Positions 17,933 to 26,697 of a DNA stretch of 64,000 nucleotides are shown here, piece by piece. Every line of letters begins with the position of its first letter. Within the stretch, counting starts at the first letter, position 1. Under the pieces are notes generated by a model. That model made no database searches. It worked only from the letters and a program-made list of their open reading frames with translations, and was not told the DNA's origin. The translations under genes and the position numbers were made by a program. This DNA is from an uncultured Paracoccaceae bacterium (GTDB lineage Bacteria; Pseudomonadota; Alphaproteobacteria; Rhodobacterales; Rhodobacteraceae): NCBI GenBank assembly GCA_947493255.1, contig CANLQK010000001.1, positions 62,001 to 126,000 on the forward strand, in the 5' to 3' direction.

Positions 17933-18211
17933 CGCTTTTAGTTGGGTCGCACGTATAGATTGCACGCCTGCATCTGACAGTTTGTCATCGAATTTTACAC
18001 CAGCCATGTTCCCTGTTTTCCAAGTGACAGTGGCACGTGTTTGACCAAAGTCATAATCGACGATGAATGTATGGCCCCGTTCGGCCCAGTCGATGCCAAG
18101 CAAACATGCCCCTCCCGTCGAGATATTACAGATCATGGACGGGAACAGATCTGGGCCTTTTCGTAAGACAACTGCGAAATTTGCTGGAAATCGTGTTGCT
18201 CTTTCAGACAT
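17927..18211 (-). CDS. PilZ domain protein
   Basis: A 94-residue protein consisting of one PilZ domain. It keeps an N-terminal Arg-rich stretch (SERATRFPAN) and the NISTGG motif (D/N-x-S-x-x-G) needed for cyclic-di-GMP binding. The following strand pattern (GHTFIVDYDFGQTRATVTWKTGNMAGVKF) matches the fold. The arginine motif is imperfect versus canonical RxxxR, so ligand binding is likely but not certain. ATG at MSERAT preferred over one four codons earlier. It is convergent with yciB and has no neighbours on its own strand. Confidence 0.8.
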   Translation of the reverse strand: MSERATRFPANFAVVLRKGPDLFPSMICNISTGGACLLGIDWAERGHTFIVDYDFGQTRATVTWKTGNMAGVKFDDKLSDAGVQSIRATQLKAS

Positions 18212-18291
18212 GTTTTCCTCCACTCATCATTGTACACGACTCAACCATAGGGTGTTCTTCTGGAATTTGGTAGCTTCTGAACTGGTTCACC

Positions 18292-18306
18292 TAACGTCAT
18301 ACGTTA
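18292..18306. repeat. Short palindrome upstream of the PilZ gene
   Basis: TAACGT-CAT-ACGTTA is a perfect 6-bp inverted repeat with a 3-bp centre, about 80 bases upstream of the PilZ start. It could be an operator for an unknown regulator. Only its symmetry supports this. The remaining bases between the PilZ start and the riboswitch show nothing I recognise. Confidence 0.25.
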
Positions 18307-18499
18307 TGGTGTTAAAAGTTTGGTTAAGCGGTAAGACAGCGGTCAGGACTTTTTGATCAAACTCAGCCTAGGGGCAGCGGGCAGGTTTTCACCTAGTTTG
18401 TTCCATCTCCAGCAGGGTAAATCGATCGGGCTACGCATGCGTGAACATGGGGGCGCTTTGTCTGCTTGACGCTCTGTTAACTGGGGCGTATGCAACCAT

Positions 18500-18552
18500 C
18501 AGTGGCGATTTGTTACCGGATTGCGGGCCACTTTAAACATGCCGCTAAAGAG
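18500..18552 (+). ncRNA. SAM-II riboswitch
   Basis: The leader of metZ holds the SAM-II consensus: AGTGGC at 18501-18506 pairs with GCCACT at 18527-18532, the loop carries GATTTG then ACCGGATTGC, and the pseudoknot strand reads TTTAAACATGCCGCTAAAG. These blocks and their spacing match the alphaproteobacterial SAM-II class that senses S-adenosylmethionine. A terminator hairpin follows at once, which suggests transcriptional attenuation, SAM binding favouring termination. The next gene is metZ, a known SAM-II target. Confidence 0.92.
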
Positions 18553-18562
18553 GGACGGGCGT

Positions 18563-18600
18563 AGCCCCGATACCTTTACCGGTGTCGGGGTTTTGTTGTT
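18563..18600 (+). terminator. Attenuator terminator of the SAM-II leader
   Basis: CCCCGATACC at 18565-18574 pairs with GGTGTCGGGG at 18581-18590 (ten pairs, one T-G), loop TTTACC, then TTTTGTTGTT. It lies between the SAM-II aptamer and the metZ ribosome-binding site AAGGAG. Confidence 0.8.
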
Positions 18601-18615
18601 CTAAGGAGACAGCAC

Positions 18616-19821
18616 ATGGAAAAGACAGCCACAGGCACATCAAAAAATAATTGGGGCAAGCGCACCAGATCTGTTCATTCGGGGACACGTCGCAGCCAAT
18701 ATGGCGAAGTGAGCGAAGGCATTTTCCTGACGCAAGGGTTTGTATACCCGTCGGCTGAAGCCGCTGAAGCGCGTTTCGAGGCGCTGGGCGAAGACGAATT
18801 TATCTATGCACGATACGGAAACCCAACTGTCCGGATGTTTGAAGACCGGATGGCAGACCTTTTGGGGTATGAAGACGCATTCGCCTGCACATCGGGGATG
18901 GCGGCCGTTTCTGGCGCGCTGACGGCGTTGCTTAAGGCGGGTGATCACGTTGTGTCGAGCCGTGCGTTGTTTGGGTCGTGTCTATATATGCTTGAGGATG
19001 TTTTGGCGCGATTTGGCGTCGAGATTACATTGGTTGATGGCACTGATAACGCCGCATGGGATGCGGCGATCCGGCCGGATACGACGTTGGTGTTCCTTGA
19101 AAGTATTTCGAACCCGACATTGGAAGTCGTTGATTTGCGACATGTTTGCGACGTTGCACATAAGAATGGCGCACTGGTTGTGGTGGATGACGCAATGGCG
19201 ACGCCGGTGTACTCTTATGCATCGGCCTGTGGCGCTGACATTACCGTTGTATCCACGACCAAACACGTCGATGGGCAAGGGCGCATGTTGGGGGGCCTTA
19301 TTGCCGGTTCCAAAGAGCTGATCCGCGGTCCGATTGAAGCATATATGAAGCACAGCGGTGGCGCGATGAATCCGTTCACCGCTTGGACGCATCTTAAATC
19401 GTTGGAAACGATTGTTTTGCGGGTTGAGCAGCAGTCATCAACGGCACTGGCGATTGCCGAAGCGCTGGATGGCCATGCAAATTTGACCGCCGTGCGCTAC
19501 CCAACCCATCGGGCGCACCCGCAATGTGAATTGGCGCGTGCCCAAGCGGAAACGGGCGGTACGGTCTTGGCGCTCGAGGTGAAGGGCGGCAAAGAGGCTT
19601 GTTTCAAGTTCCTCAACGCATTGGAATTGTTCACAATATCTAATAATTTTGCGGATGCGAAATCTATTGTGACCCATCCCGCAACCACGACGCACCAGCG
19701 CCTGCCGCAAGACCAGAAAGACACGCTGGGAATTTCCGGTGGGTTGGTGCGGCTGTCTGCTGGCCTAGAGGACCCAGCAGACCTGATTGCGGATTTACAG
19801 GCCGCATTGGGCGCGATCTGA
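18616..19821 (+). CDS. metZ: O-succinylhomoserine sulfhydrylase
   Basis: A 401-residue PLP enzyme of the Cys/Met metabolism family, converting O-succinylhomoserine and sulfide to homocysteine in methionine synthesis. The PLP lysine lies in STTKHVDGQG (Lys216), and the N-terminal TRSVHSGTRRSQYGE and FARYGNPTVRMFEDRMA type motifs (here YARYGNPT) are typical of MetZ. AAGGAG precedes the ATG. Expression should be controlled by SAM through the upstream riboswitch and terminator. The stop overlaps the start of the acetyltransferase gene (TGATG). Confidence 0.93.
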   Translation: MEKTATGTSKNNWGKRTRSVHSGTRRSQYGEVSEGIFLTQGFVYPSAEAAEARFEALGEDEFIYARYGNPTVRMFEDRMADLLGYEDAFACTSGMAAVSGALTALLKAGDHVVSSRALFGSCLYMLEDVLARFGVEITLVDGTDNAAWDAAIRPDTTLVFLESISNPTLEVVDLRHVCDVAHKNGALVVVDDAMATPVYSYASACGADITVVSTTKHVDGQGRMLGGLIAGSKELIRGPIEAYMKHSGGAMNPFTAWTHLKSLETIVLRVEQQSSTALAIAEALDGHANLTAVRYPTHRAHPQCELARAQAETGGTVLALEVKGGKEACFKFLNALELFTISNNFADAKSIVTHPATTTHQRLPQDQKDTLGISGGLVRLSAGLEDPADLIADLQAALGAI

Positions 19822-20288
19822 TGCACGTGCGCGATGGCGAGCACGGTGATGCGGAGGCTTTGGCCGGCGTTTTCTTTCGTGCCGTTCGCGAAGGGGCGCT
19901 TGGCCCATACACGCAGACCGAATGTGCTGCTTGGTGTTCCGAGCGTCCTTCGACCGCTCAGTGGATCAACCGCACAGACGGTTTGGATACAGTCGTTGCA
20001 GAGAAAGACAGTCAGATCCTAGGTTTTATGACGGTGCGCGCGTCTGACGGGTATATTGATCACGCGTTCGTTTTGCCCGAAATGCGAGGGCAGGGCGTGG
20101 CAGACGCTATCTATGCGGTTGTTGAAAACAGGGCGCGTTGCCAAAAAACCAAACGCTTACATACCCATGCCAGTCATATGGCGAGGTCCTTCTTTATCCG
20201 CCATGGGTGGCGTGTTCTTTCTGAAAACCGAGTCGACCTTACCGGTGCCCAGTTGACCAACTGGATAATGGACAAACCCCTTTCGTAA
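19821..20288 (+). CDS. GNAT family N-acetyltransferase
   Basis: A 155-residue acyl-CoA-dependent acetyltransferase. The acetyl-CoA loop is seen as VLPEMRGQGVADAIY (R/Q-x-x-G-x-A type) after the beta strand IDHAFV, and the C-terminal strand region reads SFFIRHGWRVL. The substrate is unknown. It starts at an ATG that overlaps the metZ stop, so it is probably cotranscribed and falls under the same riboswitch, though a link to methionine metabolism is only inferred from position. Confidence 0.82.
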   Translation: MHVRDGEHGDAEALAGVFFRAVREGALGPYTQTECAAWCSERPSTAQWINRTDGLDTVVAEKDSQILGFMTVRASDGYIDHAFVLPEMRGQGVADAIYAVVENRARCQKTKRLHTHASHMARSFFIRHGWRVLSENRVDLTGAQLTNWIMDKPLS

Positions 20289-20393
20289 CCGGCGTACGAA
20301 CATTCAGGACCAAGATGTCTGGCCATTTCCACCAATTTCTGCCCATTCTAATGATCCGTAGCCGTCACATATTCGTATCAGGAGCACGTTAAA

Positions 20394-21560
20394 GTGGAAA
20401 AAGATCGCAAGCATCCCCATGTTGATGTCCTGCGAGCAATGTCTGAAGGGGCCGACATGAATATTCATTCCCAAGGTTTCGATCGTGAACTCACGTCTGA
20501 AGAGGCGGCCGAAGCGTTGGCGTTGCTGCGGCGCTGGGCTGGGCAGGTCACGGACGAAGAAATCGCGGCCCTCGATCCGCTAGTATCGCGCTTGGTTCCC
20601 GGAAAGGAAGTGTCGAATTATCCGGCGCTTGCGCGTGCGTACCCTGAAGAATTCGAAGTCGATGAAGACTACAAAGCTTCGATGCCCGATTTACAGAATG
20701 GTCCGAGCAGTTTGATCAAAGGTGCGAAGCGGGCAATTCAACACGTTGGCATTTCCAACTTTCGTTTGCCAATTCGGTTTCATGCCCGCGACAATGGCGA
20801 TTTGACGCTTGAGACATCAGTGACCGGAACTGTTTCGCTAGAGGCGGAAAAAAAAGGCATCAACATGTCTCGCATCATGCGGACGTTTTACAAACACGCG
20901 GAAGAAACGTTCAGTTTTGAGGTCATAGATACGGCGCTTGATGCGTATAAAACGGATCTCGAGAGTTTTGATGCGCGGATCATGATGCGGACATCTTTCC
21001 CGATGAAAGTAGACAGTTTGCGGTCCGGTTTGGCGGGGTACCAATATTACGATATTGCGCTGGAACTGATCGAAACAGACGGCGTTCGCAAAAAGATTGT
21101 GCATCTCGACTATGTTTATTCGTCGACGTGCCCGTGTTCGCTAGAACTGTCTGAACATGCCCGCCAATTCCGTGGGCAGCTGGCCACGCCGCATTCGCAA
21201 CGATCCGTCGCCCGGGTTTCGGTAGAATTGGACCCAAAGGCAGATGTTTTGTGGTTCGAAGACCTGATCGACATGTGCCGCGCTGCTGTCCCAACGGAAA
21301 CGCAAGTGATGGTGAAACGCGAAGACGAACAGGCATTTGCTGAACTGAATGCGGCAAATCCTATCTTCGTGGAAGATGCGGCGCGTTTGTTTGCCGAACA
21401 ATTGCAGGCTGACGTGCGGATCGCCGACTACCGTGTAATCGCCAGCCATCAAGAATCGCTTCATTCACATGATGCCGTTTCTGTCCTGACGGAAGGCACC
21501 ACTTTCGATACCGAAAGCCTAGATCCGCGGCTATTTCAGTCGTTGTTCCACGTCGGGTAG
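20394..21560 (+). CDS. folE2: GTP cyclohydrolase FolE2 (type IB)
   Basis: This enzyme converts GTP to dihydroneopterin triphosphate, the first step of folate synthesis. It carries the FolE2 features NMSRIMRTFYKH, the metal cysteine in YSSTCPCSLELSEHAR, and PHSQRSVARVSV. Type IB enzymes can use Mn2+ or other metals where type IA needs zinc. With the GTG start (AGGAG nine bases before) it has 388 residues. An ATG at 20457 (MNIHSQGF), preceded by GAAGGG, would give 367, closer to the family, so the start is uncertain. folB and folP lie 13 kb further on, not in the same operon. Confidence 0.92.
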   Translation: MEKDRKHPHVDVLRAMSEGADMNIHSQGFDRELTSEEAAEALALLRRWAGQVTDEEIAALDPLVSRLVPGKEVSNYPALARAYPEEFEVDEDYKASMPDLQNGPSSLIKGAKRAIQHVGISNFRLPIRFHARDNGDLTLETSVTGTVSLEAEKKGINMSRIMRTFYKHAEETFSFEVIDTALDAYKTDLESFDARIMMRTSFPMKVDSLRSGLAGYQYYDIALELIETDGVRKKIVHLDYVYSSTCPCSLELSEHARQFRGQLATPHSQRSVARVSVELDPKADVLWFEDLIDMCRAAVPTETQVMVKREDEQAFAELNAANPIFVEDAARLFAEQLQADVRIADYRVIASHQESLHSHDAVSVLTEGTTFDTESLDPRLFQSLFHVG

Positions 21561-21674
21561 CCGGGGTTTTCTAGGTGTTCAGAACTGTTTCATAGAGACA
21601 GAAACGTAACACGAGGTTTATGAAACCGTGGGGCTGCGCTTGACTATCTTTGTTGACCGCGCCAACCCTTCCAC

Positions 21675-23126
21675 ATGTTTGATACACGCCCTGTTGGATA
21701 TGTAATCGGCCTTTTGGTCGCGGCCCTAGGGGCCACCATGTTCGCGCCCATGTTGGCGGATCTTTCTGCCGGTAACGGGCATTGGCCTGTGTTCTTAGAA
21801 AGCGCTGTCATTACAATTCTTGTCGGTGGCTTGGTCGCGCTTGCGTGTCAGAACGGGGTTTCATCTGGCCTCAACATTCGACAGACTTTTTTGCTGACGA
21901 CACTGGTTTGGCTTGCCTTGCCATTATTTGGGTCGCTCCCGTTCTTGATTGGGCATTCTGAACTGTCTTTCACGGATGCCTTTTTCGAAGCAATGTCTGG
22001 CCTGACGACGACGGGCGCAACCGTCATGACTGGTATCGAGCATTTGCCTGAGGGCCTGAAGCTTTGGCGCGCAATTATGCAGTGGCTCGGCGGTATCGGT
22101 ATTATTGTTGTCGCGATGGTATTTTTGCCGGAACTCAAGGTCGGGGGTATGCAAATCTTCCGATCTGAAGGCTTTGATACTATGGGCAAAATCCTGCCCC
22201 GTGCCGCTGAAATTTCAAGCCGAATATCAGTAATCTATGTAGCCATTACCCTGTCTTGCGCTGTTTGTTTTTCGATTGTTGGCATGAATTCCTTTGATGC
22301 GATCACCCATGCGATGACGACAGTCGCGACGGGTGGCATGGCAAACTATGATAGCTCGTTTGGGCAATTCGGGGCAGGGCCGCACTATGTGGCCAGTGTG
22401 TTTATGATCCTCGCTGCGCTGCCATTTGTGCGCTACGTGCAATTGATCTCAGGCGGTGGGGCAAAACCGCTGTTCGTTGACAGTCAAATCCGCACTTTTT
22501 TCGTAGTCGCTTTTGCTTTGGTGTTGGTTATGACTCTTTGGGTGTGGCGGACGTTTCATGGCGTTAGCGAAGTCGGGTTTCGCGAAGCATTGTTCAATGT
22601 TGTGTCGATCATTACGGGGACCGGATTTTCAAACGCTGATTACATGCAGTGGGGCCCGTTTGCGGTGACAATGTTTTTCTTCATCGGTCTTATCGGCGGG
22701 TGTGCGGGGTCGACAGCCTGTTCGGTAAAGGTGTTCCGCTATCAACTGTTGTTTGCGTCAATCAAGGCGCAGATCAGACGCATCCACAGCCCGCACGGTG
22801 TATTTACTCCGCGCTATCAAGGGCGCGCTGTCGGTGAAGACGTTTTGAACTCGGTCATGGCGTTCTTTGTCGCCTTTATGGTTGCGATTGGCGTTGTTGG
22901 CGTAATGCTTGCGATGACTGGGCTGGACTTTATCACTTCGATTTCCGGCGCGGCGACCGCACTTGCCAATGTCGGGCCCGGGTTGGGAAATGAAATCGGT
23001 CCGGCAGGAAACTTTGCAGGCCTGAATGATACTGCGAAATGGATATTGTCGTTCGCTATGTTGGTTGGACGATTAGAAATTATGGCCGTATTCACGGTGC
23101 TAAGTTGGCATTTCTGGAGAGTGTAG
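21675..23126 (+). CDS. trkH: Trk-type potassium uptake protein TrkH
   Basis: A 483-residue inner-membrane channel-like transporter for K+. The four pore segments are visible: GLTTTGATVM, TVATGGMANYD, IITGTGFSNADY and ALANVGPGLGNEIG. It works with the cytoplasmic TrkA regulator, which is not encoded here. Hydrophobicity is continuous along the protein, and its length is normal. The next gene starts within two bases of its stop, so they may share a transcript, although the functions seem unrelated. Confidence 0.93.
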   Translation: MFDTRPVGYVIGLLVAALGATMFAPMLADLSAGNGHWPVFLESAVITILVGGLVALACQNGVSSGLNIRQTFLLTTLVWLALPLFGSLPFLIGHSELSFTDAFFEAMSGLTTTGATVMTGIEHLPEGLKLWRAIMQWLGGIGIIVVAMVFLPELKVGGMQIFRSEGFDTMGKILPRAAEISSRISVIYVAITLSCAVCFSIVGMNSFDAITHAMTTVATGGMANYDSSFGQFGAGPHYVASVFMILAALPFVRYVQLISGGGAKPLFVDSQIRTFFVVAFALVLVMTLWVWRTFHGVSEVGFREALFNVVSIITGTGFSNADYMQWGPFAVTMFFFIGLIGGCAGSTACSVKVFRYQLLFASIKAQIRRIHSPHGVFTPRYQGRAVGEDVLNSVMAFFVAFMVAIGVVGVMLAMTGLDFITSISGAATALANVGPGLGNEIGPAGNFAGLNDTAKWILSFAMLVGRLEIMAVFTVLSWHFWRV

Positions 23127-23127
23127 A

Positions 23128-24708
23128 ATGACAAAAAGACCCCTCGGTGCGCAGGTTTCGCATATGTTGAAGGCGCGTGGCGTAGATGTAATTTTTGGCA
23201 TTCCAGGCGTTCATAACCAAGAAATGTATCGCGGCATCGAAGAGGCAGGGATCACCCATGTTTTGGCCCGCCACGAACAAGGTGCCGGATTTATGGCCGA
23301 TGGTTATGCCCGTGCAACAGGCCGTCCGGGGGTTTGTTATGTCATCACTGGGCCTGGTGTGTTGAACGCCTTAACTCCAATCGGGCAGGCATATTCAGAT
23401 TCCGTACCGGTTCTATTGTTGGCATCCTGCCTTGACGAGGTTGCGTTTGAAAAAGGCCAGCTGCACCAAATGAACGACCAAGAAGGGGCCGCCGCGAGCG
23501 TCACCGATTGGTCAGAAACCGCCCGCACAGCGCAGGCGGCCTATGGTTTGATTGACCGTGCTTTAAGCGAATTCGAAACCAAGCGTCAGCGCCCGAAGGC
23601 AATTCATGTTCCGATTAAGCTATTGGAAGCTGTTGCAGACGCCCCACCAGTAATGCGTCCTTGTATGGATGCTGATACAGCAGTGCCTGATGTCACTGCG
23701 ATTGCCGCAGCTTTGTCGTCTGCGAAGCGGCCAATGATCATCGCTGGCGGGGGCTGTAAGCCTTATGGCGACTCATTGCGTCAATTGGCCCAAGCCTGTG
23801 GCGCAGCAAGTTTTACGACGTATGCAGGTCGCGGGCTTTTTTCTGCGGATGACCCTTTGCATTTTGGATCCAACCTTTCGCGCCCGTCTTCTACAGATGT
23901 TATTGCCAAGGCCGATGTCGTTTTAGCAATCGGCACGGAGCTGGCCGAAGTCGATATTTGGCGCCCAGAACTAGGGCATGACGGCACCTTCATTCGTGTG
24001 GATATAGACCCCGAAATGTTGACGACACGTCCGCGAACAGACATTGCATTGTGTGCAGACGCAGGGGCCACGCTGACGGCCCTGAATGCAGAAATGCCTG
24101 CGACGGCACTGTCTTCATGGACGGTCGATGAGGTGGCGAAAGCACGTGCTACTTGGCGCGCGGAAATCGAAGCCGAACGCAAAGGACTACCGCAAATCAT
24201 CGATGCTGTGCGTGATGCAGTTCCTGACGATGTGATGATTTACTCGGATATGACTGGTTTTGCCTACGCAGCCAAAGACATTTGGGCGATGGACCGGCCA
24301 GCACATTGGCACCACCCGTTCGGGTTTGGCACCTTGGGGTATGCGTTGCCTGCGGCTATTGGTGGTGCAATTGCAAGGCCTTCCGATCCGACGTTGTGCA
24401 TTATTGGAGATTACGGTGTCCAATACACAGTGGCCGAGCTGGCGACCGCTGTAGAATTGCAGCTGCCGTTGCCAATTATCTTATGGGACAACGGCAAGCT
24501 GGGTGAAATCGAAGACAGCATGGTTAACGCGCAAATCGCACCAAACGCGGTGATTCAGCAAAACCCAGATTTCATCGCCTTAGCAAAGGCCTATGGCGCG
24601 GACGCGGTTGAACCCAAGACCCTTGCCGATATTGCACCAGCGTTAAAGGCTGCGTTTGATGCAAAGGGGCCGACGATCATCCGCCTGACCCCTCAGTTGA
24701 CGGCTTAA
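23128..24708 (+). CDS. Thiamine diphosphate-dependent enzyme of the acetolactate synthase family, possibly 5-guanidino-2-oxopentanoate decarboxylase
   Basis: 526 residues in the three-domain layout of ThDP enzymes. The catalytic Glu lies in VLARHEQGAGFMADGYARATG-like sequence around residue 50, the central domain is FAD/none-like, and the ThDP/Mg motif is GDYGVQYTVAELATAVE with NGKLGEIE further on. It is a cytoplasmic decarboxylase or carboligase. As I recall, close roseobacter homologues are annotated as guanidino-oxopentanoate decarboxylases of arginine transamination (AruI), but substrate cannot be proved from sequence. The stop overlaps the convergent pseudo-protease gene by four bases. 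Confidence 0.8.
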   Translation: MTKRPLGAQVSHMLKARGVDVIFGIPGVHNQEMYRGIEEAGITHVLARHEQGAGFMADGYARATGRPGVCYVITGPGVLNALTPIGQAYSDSVPVLLLASCLDEVAFEKGQLHQMNDQEGAAASVTDWSETARTAQAAYGLIDRALSEFETKRQRPKAIHVPIKLLEAVADAPPVMRPCMDADTAVPDVTAIAAALSSAKRPMIIAGGGCKPYGDSLRQLAQACGAASFTTYAGRGLFSADDPLHFGSNLSRPSSTDVIAKADVVLAIGTELAEVDIWRPELGHDGTFIRVDIDPEMLTTRPRTDIALCADAGATLTALNAEMPATALSSWTVDEVAKARATWRAEIEAERKGLPQIIDAVRDAVPDDVMIYSDMTGFAYAAKDIWAMDRPAHWHHPFGFGTLGYALPAAIGGAIARPSDPTLCIIGDYGVQYTVAELATAVELQLPLPIILWDNGKLGEIEDSMVNAQIAPNAVIQQNPDFIALAKAYGADAVEPKTLADIAPALKAAFDAKGPTIIRLTPQLTA

Positions 24709-26477
24709 TCTGTCCAGCAGCTAACCAGAACTGTCATGTCTGCAGCCATAAGGGTTAGTAGCTCAGGAGTCATATAAGCCAGAGTATCTGTTGTTTCGAC
24801 GTCGAGGCCAGCGTTCGTCACAGAAGTGATGATTTCGCCGGCGTCGACGGAGAAGGATACTTCTGGCGGCAGGCTTTGACCATTGATCTGCGTTTTCGGC
24901 AAAAGCATCCCCAAGACCGCGCCGCCATTGTCATAGACGGGGCCACCGGCGTCACCGGGTTGGGCGAAAATTGACAATCGCTTGACGTCTTCCTCGCCGT
25001 TTAAACCCCGAATATCGGACAATTGGCCAAACGTCAGGGCAGGGGTCGTTAGCACGTTGCCATATGGGAACCCTGCAACGGCAATTTCGGCCTGAAGGCG
25101 CGGGACGCCGGTTTGGAAGGCTGCCACAGCTGGTGGAGCAAGACTGGATGTTGGGCGAAGAACGGCCAGACCTAAGGCATCATCGCGGTGCACAACGGTT
25201 GCGTCGTGCTCCAGCCCCAATGTGACTGTTGTGCATTGGTCGACGGCTTCTGTCGTTGTCAGAACGTCCCCAGAGGCGTTGATGTAAAACCCTGACCGGT
25301 CGCGGATTGGTTTGCGAACGGCCAGACCGGCAATCAAGTCGATGGCTTGATCTTCGTCAGGGCGGGCAATGGCGGGGTCGAGCACGCCGTCTACAGTGTT
25401 AAAACTGTCCTGCATGATCGCAAGAACACGGCGGCGACGTTCGTCATCACCTGCGGGCCAAACCAGCGTGTAGCCTTTGATTTGGCCATTTTCCAAGATG
25501 ACGTTTGTATAAGAATGCACCTCAGTTCCGATACCTTCGATTTCGAACCCACGGTCGCGGCGCTGACGAGGGCCGTCTTTCGGGATGATCGCCAAAGTTT
25601 GAAGGATTTCATACAGGCCAAACATGCGGGTCTGATCGCCGGGTTGAGAGATCAACAGGACCTGTGCCTGTACGTCCCCAGAGGCATCGAAACGTGCAAA
25701 TGGGGGCTCATATTTTGCGAAAGCCACAACACCTGTCGGAACCTGGATTTCGATACCTGTTGCATCGTCACGCACCAATTGAAGGCCCATGCCATCAAGA
25801 ATGGAATTGTATGCCGCCAAAAGTTCCGCGCGTTGTGCTGTTGTCAAAACGCCTGTCGGTTCGTGGTTGTTGGATTCTTGCCAAGCTGCCATCGACCGGC
25901 GCGTGCCGCGTCCATAAAGACCGTCGATCGCGGAATCGTAGACGCCCGCCCATTGCAACGCGACCTGAAGGGCGCGTTTTTCGTCACGTGTTAGGTTTTG
26001 CTCGCTGGCTTGTGCTTCGGCCAAAGTTTCATCGGGTGTTTGAATTGGGTCCGGCTCGGGCGCAACTTCAACAGATGTTTCCGGCTGGGAGGCCACATCT
26101 TGTGGCGCGATCGGGTCAGCAGGCGCCGGTTGTGCGGGCGTGGATGGTGTTGCGCCGCCGACAGGCCAAAATTGCGTACGGAACCTGCTGCCATCGACGA
26201 TGTAGCTGTCCGGTGGAATGGCGCCGGCACGTCGGAGATTAACCAACTCTGCGGCGGCTTCATTAGGCGTAAACGGCCCCAATGCAATCCCATACCAGCC
26301 ACCTGGAAGCGCGTAGCCCAAAACTTGGTCGACACCTGCGGCAGCATAACCGCGTGCGGCGTCTTGCGCGCCCGTCAACGTACGTTGAGCTTCAATTTGG
26401 ACCCATACACTTTGCTGGGCGGCTGCGGGTAGCGCCAAAAAGGCGCTCATGAAAAATGCTAAAAACAAACGTGCCAT
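24705..26477 (-). CDS. Exported SPOR / peptidoglycan-binding protein with a degenerate trypsin-like domain
   Basis: 590 residues. A signal peptide (ending PAAAQQ) leads to a SPOR-like domain (about 25-105: SVWVQIEAQ to YIVDGSRF), a Pro/Glu-rich linker, a peptidoglycan-binding domain around 165-215 (ALQWAGVYDSAIDGLYGRGTRRSMAAWQ), a middle domain, and a C-terminal trypsin/HtrA-like fold (about 385-570). In that fold the usual catalytic positions read Glu410 (TTTEAV where TNAHVV is normal), Gly436 (LGLAVL for NDLAVL) and Ala510 (GDAGGP for GDSGGP). It is probably a periplasmic, cell-wall-bound non-enzymatic protein. Single gene, divergent from glyQ. Confidence 0.8.
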   Translation of the reverse strand: MARLFLAFFMSAFLALPAAAQQSVWVQIEAQRTLTGAQDAARGYAAAGVDQVLGYALPGGWYGIALGPFTPNEAAAELVNLRRAGAIPPDSYIVDGSRFRTQFWPVGGATPSTPAQPAPADPIAPQDVASQPETSVEVAPEPDPIQTPDETLAEAQASEQNLTRDEKRALQVALQWAGVYDSAIDGLYGRGTRRSMAAWQESNNHEPTGVLTTAQRAELLAAYNSILDGMGLQLVRDDATGIEIQVPTGVVAFAKYEPPFARFDASGDVQAQVLLISQPGDQTRMFGLYEILQTLAIIPKDGPRQRRDRGFEIEGIGTEVHSYTNVILENGQIKGYTLVWPAGDDERRRRVLAIMQDSFNTVDGVLDPAIARPDEDQAIDLIAGLAVRKPIRDRSGFYINASGDVLTTTEAVDQCTTVTLGLEHDATVVHRDDALGLAVLRPTSSLAPPAVAAFQTGVPRLQAEIAVAGFPYGNVLTTPALTFGQLSDIRGLNGEEDVKRLSIFAQPGDAGGPVYDNGGAVLGMLLPKTQINGQSLPPEVSFSVDAGEIITSVTNAGLDVETTDTLAYMTPELLTLMAADMTVLVSCWTD

Positions 26478-26631
26478 TACGAATGGGGTATCCTTGGAAT
26501 CGGTGCTGCCCGTAAGAAAATGCTGGGCATTTGGCGTTAAATATCAAATGATCACTAAATCGCACGTCGAAAGTGACATGATAGACGCGGAAGTGATCAC
26601 ATTTTCCACCATTTGCGACGTTTAGCGCACA

Positions 26632-26660
26632 TTGACCCTGTCCGCATGGCCCCCTATTCA
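26632..26660 (+). promoter_or_regulatory. Putative sigma-70 promoter of glyQ
   Basis: TTGACC and TATTCA stand 17 bases apart, about 40 bases before the glyQ start. The boxes match the housekeeping consensus well. No other gene lies between, so this should drive the glyQ-glyS operon. Confidence 0.45.
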
Positions 26661-26697
26661 GGCCCAGATACGCCAATGATAGGCAAAGAGGGTCAAG

